Origin: Malus domestica
Taxonomy: Eukaryota > Streptophyta > Magnoliopsida > Rosales > Rosaceae
Length of the DNA: 64,000 nucleotides
Assembly: GCF_042453785.1 (NCBI RefSeq)
Contig: NC_091661.1
Span: 26,093,501-26,157,500 of the forward strand
Direction: 5' to 3'
Positions 60,529-64,000 of this stretch are shown here, in pieces. Each line of letters opens with the position of its first letter. Position 1 is the first letter of the stretch. The notes under the pieces were generated by a model. It was not told the origin of the DNA and searched no databases. It saw only the letters and a list, made by a program, of their open reading frames with translations. The translations under genes and the position numbers were made by a program.

Positions 60529-60785
60529 AGAATGCTCTCAAGCAAATTACGGTAACCCCCAAGGAGCAGGAGCATGACATAACTGATGGAGCCCACCGGC
60601 TGTTCTCATGCAAGGAAGGAGCAATCACAACCATGTGAAGTCATTTTCTGAGAAAGCAAAAGCGAAGTAGAAAAGAAAAGAGAAAATAAGAAACAGAAAC
60701 AAAAGCGAAAGCAAAGCATAAAAAACCGAGAAAAAGAAGAAACCAAAAGAGAGGCTTTCCTCTGCGAGAGCACATGGCGACACTG

Positions 60786-60836
60786 CAAAAGCAAGGAATA
60801 AACACCCACACTGCAAAAGCAAGGAATAAACACCCC
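60786..60836. repeat. Tandem duplication of about 28 bp
   Basis: CTGCAAAAGCAAGGAATAAA plus CACCC occurs twice in succession. Confidence 0.85.
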
Positions 60837-61022
60837 ACCAGAATGATGTGATTTACTTTCCTTATTTTTGAATGATGTAATTTATTTTTCGTATCTTTCG
60901 GAGATATATGTATAACCCCATCTAGGGGTAATAAAAAATAAAAACGGCAAGGCCAAAATATAATGGGCTGGAATGTTATATGGAGGGCGAATGCCTATAT
61001 GCCCAAAAGAGCCAGACCCTCT

Positions 61023-61335
61023 ATTATCACCAACCAGGTGATCAAAAGTACGTCCAGTACTACAAAAAATTATTCGGCAACATGCCGTTATTATCACCAA
61101 CCAGGTGATCAAAAGTACGCCCAGTACTCCAAAATTATTCGGCAGCCTGCCGCTATTATCACCAACCATATGATCAAAAGTACGCCCAGTACTACAAAAA
61201 ATTATTCGGCAGCCTGCCACTATTATCACCAACCAGGTGATCAAAAGTACGCCCAGTACTACAAAAAATTATTCGGCAGCCTGCCGCTATTATCACCCAC
61301 TAGGTGATCAAAAGTACATCCAATACTCCAAAATT
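61023..61335. repeat. Tandem array, about 66-bp unit, five copies
   Basis: TATTATCACCAACCAGGTGA, AAAGTACGCCCAGTACT and ATTATTCGGCAGCCTGCC recur, starting near 61023, 61089, 61153, 61220 and 61288. The array leaves an open frame on each strand (60963-61307 plus, 60882-61244 minus), but the repeats explain it. Confidence 0.9.
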
Positions 61336-61337
61336 AT

Positions 61338-61545
61338 ACATGAGCATCACTTATGTCAATCATATATAAATATTCATGAGCATCACTCCTATCAATCATA
61401 CATAAACATTCATAACCATTATTCATGTCAACATTCATGAGCATCACTCATGTCAACATTCATGAGCATCACTCATGTCAACATCCATGAGCATCACTCA
61501 TGTCAATCAACATAAACATTCATGAGCATCACTCATGTCAATTAG
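61338..61545. repeat. Minisatellite, about 25-bp unit (CATGAGCATCACTCATGTCA)
   Basis: About seven variable copies of CATGAGCATCACTCATGTCA lie downstream of the 66-bp array. Confidence 0.85.
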
Positions 61546-61553
61546 CTTCGAAA

Positions 61554-61665
61554 GTTTCATTTACAGAGTTCTAGCTTCAAAAGCTCCAGCTTCAAAAGCT
61601 TCATTTACAAAAGCTCCAGCTTCAAAGCCTCACTTGCAAAGCTTCACCTACAAAGCTTCAGTGCA
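61554..61665. repeat. AAAGCTTCA-type short tandem motif
   Basis: Variants of AGCTTCAAAAGCTCC and CAAAGCTTCACC are repeated about eight times. Confidence 0.75.
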
Positions 61666-61829
61666 GGGTATACAAATACCACATCCGAACAACCGCCACT
61701 TTGGCCCATACATGGATTCAATTTGAAGTCTCCAGCCAACAGACTCTATTGGCTGAAGACTTGGGGGACTACATTATGTACCATATATTGGGCCTCAACT
61801 GTGCCTCATGAAAAATACTTAGGGGACTC

Positions 61830-62200
61830 TAACCCATTATTTATGTATTGATGAGCGAGCTTTTATTCTATAAAAGGGACTCCATCACTTTCATTAGAGA
61901 GCACCCATTATTTATGTACTAAGGAGCGAGCCCTTATTTTATAAAACGGACTCCCTTACCTTCATTAGAAAGCATCGCCGCCAGTTGAGCAACCCCATCG
62001 CCGCGAGCATCACTCCTAACCCATTAGTCATGTACTGAGGAACGATCCCTTATTTTATAAAAGGGACTTTCTCACATTCATTAGAGAGCATCGCAGCCAG
62101 CTGAGCAACTGCCTCGCTGCAATCATCAACCCTAGCCCATCACTTATGTATTGAGGAGCGAGCCCTTATTCTATAAAAGGGACTCCCTCACCTTCAACGC
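61830..62200 (+). repeat. Four reiterated TATA-containing modules resembling the LTR promoter
   Basis: GAGCGAGCCCTTATTCTATA-type sequence followed by AAAGGGACTCC recurs with TATAAAA at 61869, 61940, 62056 and 62172. The same core occurs in both LTRs (59502 and 62526). Units downstream of each TATA share CACCTTCATTAGAGAGCATC. Confidence 0.85.
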
Positions 62201-62407
62201 CACAAGCCGAGCCAACCAAGGCAACATAAGCCACAAACCGAGCAATCTTGCAACATGTGATACTTCTAGTTGAACATCATTTTAGATTAGCAACGTTTCA
62301 TATCGAGTATCAGTTCTAGACGACATTTAGTTACTTCGGCACACACATGGACTGAATTTCAAGTCTCCAGCCAAAAGACTCTCTTGACTGAAGACTTGGG
62401 GGACTAC

Positions 62408-62757
62408 TGTTTGTACCATACTTAGGGCCTCCATATTTAGACCTCGTATAAATACTCGGGGGACTCAAATATAATTATGTAATAAATGAAGGAGCAAAAA
62501 TGTAATAAGTGAAGAGCCCTTATTCTATAAAAGGGACTCATCACCCTCACAATAGGGAAAGCTCTGGGATTCAGAGCAAAGCCTCACTCTCCTATTCAGA
62601 GGCTCTCTCTCCCTCACAAACAGAGAAATACAATATCAGTGTGGACGCAGCCCCAACATTGGGGTGAACCACGATACATCTTGTGTTCTTTACTTTCTTG
62701 CAGATTCACGGTCGGATTTACGTTGTTCCAAGACCCCTCCGGTTTTGTGCATCAACA
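62408..62757 (+). repeat. 3' LTR of the non-autonomous element
   Basis: 350 bp, colinear with the 5' LTR, with a few substitutions and small indels (for example one CTCACAATCCT segment is absent). Confidence 0.9.
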
Positions 62758-63394
62758 AAGAGTAATTGGGTGATTAATTTATAACATATATCTTATGTTC
62801 TTGGTAAATGAGTTACGTCATAGATTTTGTGAGTAACTCATAATTCGAAAATCAAGTATTAAGTTTTGTTAAGAAGTTGAGTTAATAGAAGAAATTTGGA
62901 GATTTAGTGAAAAATCTAAGCATATGCTTTGGCAATTAAAATATGATTATGGTTTATAAGGAAGTAAAGAAATTAAATAAAGCATCATGATTGAGAATTT
63001 AGCTAAGTAAAGCGAAGTTTAGTTTGGGCCATAAAATTAAACGAGGTTAAATAGTTGAAAATTTCAATTGAGTTGAGAATTATTCTTAGACTGGAGAAAA
63101 AAATTAATCTAAGAGAGGTAAAGGGTAAGGAATCCAACATAAAATTGTTATGTTTTGATAAGAGAATTAAGGTTATAGAACTTGTGGAATTAAGGAACTT
63201 TATTATATGGCAGTGAATATTGGCGGCTAAATAAACAAGAGTTTTATTTTGGGCCTATCAACAAACTTATTTCCCGAAAATAAATATTTCGGGGCTGTGG
63301 TGTTACAGATATAATCGACAAGAATTGACGTCAGCTAGTCGTTATTTTTGAATTTTTTTTTACTGTTTTATTTATTTATTTATTTTTATACATT

Positions 63395-63600
63395 TCTTTT
63401 CCTATAACTTCTATTTTTTTCTATAACTTCCTATAACTTCTATTTTACAAAATTTGTTTTATATTTTTTTCCTATAACTTCCATTTTACAAAATTTGTTT
63501 CATATTTTTTTTAATTCTATTTTTTTTCCTATAACTTCTATTTTACAAAATTTGTTTCATATATTTTTTAAATTCTATTTTTTCCTATAACTTCCTAAGC
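63395..63600. repeat. AT-rich tandem repeat, about 55-65 bp unit
   Basis: CCTATAACTTCTATTTTACA plus AAATTTGTTT recurs about four times, 3' of the Harbinger transposase. Confidence 0.8.
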
Positions 63601-63703
63601 CATTATACAACATTAAATTAAATTAAGTAACATTAAACAATATGAAACAACATTAAATAACATTAACCAACATAAAAATTAACCAACAAAAAACTTAAAA
63701 GCC

Positions 63704-64000
63704 TACTCCATGCTATTTTTTGCCCAAAGATATGCAACAAGATCCTGTTGTAGGTATGGTACTTGTTTGTGGCACGGGAACATATCATTCTATAGCGTTT
63801 CATGTACTTATTTATAGAGATACTACCAGTTCTTGGAATGAAAAGCAAATTATGTCCATCATATATTTTTGCACAAGCCCTTCTTGACCTATTTGGATCT
63901 TCTTGGTTATCATCGGACTCTCCATCAATATTCCCATCTCGCTCATCCTCCACTATCATATTATGTAATATGATGCAAGACATCATGATGGAGTCCAAAT
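63704..64000 (-). pseudogene. PIF/Harbinger transposase C-terminus (frameshifted, cut by window end)
   Basis: On the minus strand MDSIMMSCIILHNMIVEDER matches the conserved C-terminal block of plant Harbinger transposases/HARBI1-like nucleases, which carries the last catalytic Glu (IVEDE). Downstream, the expected ending QQDLVAYLWAKN with a stop at 63704-63706 is in the neighbouring frame. A single-base shift near 63780 therefore breaks the gene. The N-terminal part lies beyond the window. Confidence 0.7.

Larger units (their letters stand above)
59384..62757 (+). mobile_element. Non-autonomous LTR retroelement with captured gene sequence (TSD AAGAG)
   Basis: The two LTRs (59384-59742 and 62408-62757, TGTTTGTACC to GCATCAACA) are both complete and flanked by AAGAG (59379-59383 and 62758-62762). 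A polypurine-like ACTTGGGGGACTAC directly precedes the 3' LTR, and TTTGGCAGCGCAGGGAG follows the 5' LTR as probable primer site. No gag or pol is present. The interior holds an unrecognised 61-residue frame, a USP-kinase gene fragment and long tandem-repeat arrays. Confidence 0.9.
58061..63307 (+). mobile_element. Large solo LTR (about 1.87 kb), itself interrupted (TSD GATAT)
   Basis: It begins TGTAATACCCTGAAAAATTT and ends GGGGCTGTGGTGTTACA, with inverted-match termini TGTAAYACC. It is flanked by exact GATAT (58056-58060 and 63308-63312). Removing the nested element (59384-62757 and one AAGAG) leaves about 1868 bp with no retroelement protein. That fits a solo LTR of a long-LTR, probably Gypsy-type element, left by recombination between LTRs. 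Orientation is arbitrary. Confidence 0.75.
57864..64000 (-). mobile_element. PIF/Harbinger transposon, outermost layer of a nested cluster (continues past the window)
   Basis: The left terminus GGTCATCTCCAACCGAAGG follows TTA (57861-57863) and resembles Harbinger ends. The element runs to 58060, is interrupted by a retroelement LTR, and resumes at 63313. Minus-strand transposase sequence lies at 63704-64000. The right terminus is outside the window. The retroelement landed at a palindromic site: ATTCTTGTCG before the insertion pairs with CGACAAGAAT after it. Confidence 0.65.

Noticed and set aside
60606-60838. Phe/Leu-rich minus-strand frames
   Set aside because: They come from A/G-rich sequence (AAAGCGAAAG) read in reverse, with no start context or family likeness.
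60882-61307. Overlapping 114- and 120-residue frames on opposite strands
   Set aside because: Both are produced by the 66-bp tandem array, whose unit length is near a multiple of three; their repeat periodicity explains them.
61023-61545. CRISPR-like array
   Set aside because: The repeats are adjacent tandem units without unique spacers, inside a plant retroelement.

Overview
This is nuclear DNA from a flowering plant, most likely a woody member of the rose family, in or near the apple/pear group. The genes have GT-AG introns, AT-rich non-coding DNA and plant-specific families (ABI4, ATL RING-H2, R2R3-MYB, BAHD). The repeats include Cassandra LTRs carrying 5S rDNA and several small inverted-repeat transposon families I associate with apple and pear. 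The family and genus assignment is inference from memory, not a computed match.

Genes from left to right. The 3' two-fifths of a clathrin heavy chain gene (+, cut by the window edge) is followed by ALG11 (+, seven exons), a two-exon gene for an unrecognised, probably plastid-targeted membrane protein (+), a two-exon bHLH factor (+) and a single-exon subgroup-22 R2R3-MYB (+). Next come a minute two-exon gene for ribosomal protein eL41 (-, 25 residues), an ATL66-like RING-H2 ubiquitin ligase (-), ABI4 (-) and a BAHD acyltransferase (-). The only other host-gene trace is an F-box fragment near 48.1 kb. The genes are independent transcription units with no operon logic. ABI4, the MYB44-type MYB and the ATL ligase could all touch ABA or stress signalling, but clustering by function is not shown.

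The rest, especially 31-64 kb, is mobile DNA in several layers. A deleted Copia element (31912-36018, TSD CATTT) sits inside the terminus of a CACTA transposon. A second deleted Copia element lies at 51450-54721 (TSD GTATG). Two Cassandra solo LTRs, a small TRIM, a tRNA-derived SINE, a Tourist-like element and many Mutator-type elements with 9-bp target duplications are scattered between. The right end is a three-level nest: a PIF/Harbinger transposon (from 57864 to beyond the window) was hit by an LTR retroelement that is now a solo LTR (58061-63307, TSD GATAT), and that LTR was hit by a non-autonomous LTR element (59384-62757, TSD AAGAG). The innermost element carries a piece of a USP-domain kinase gene and arrays of tandem repeats.

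I found no CRISPR, phage, tRNA or organellar rRNA features. No convincing new biochemical system is visible. The best leads are a candidate intronic microRNA hairpin, the gene fragment captured by the innermost LTR element, its reiterated TATA modules, and a Mutator element that places two G-box/ABRE motifs upstream of the MYB gene.
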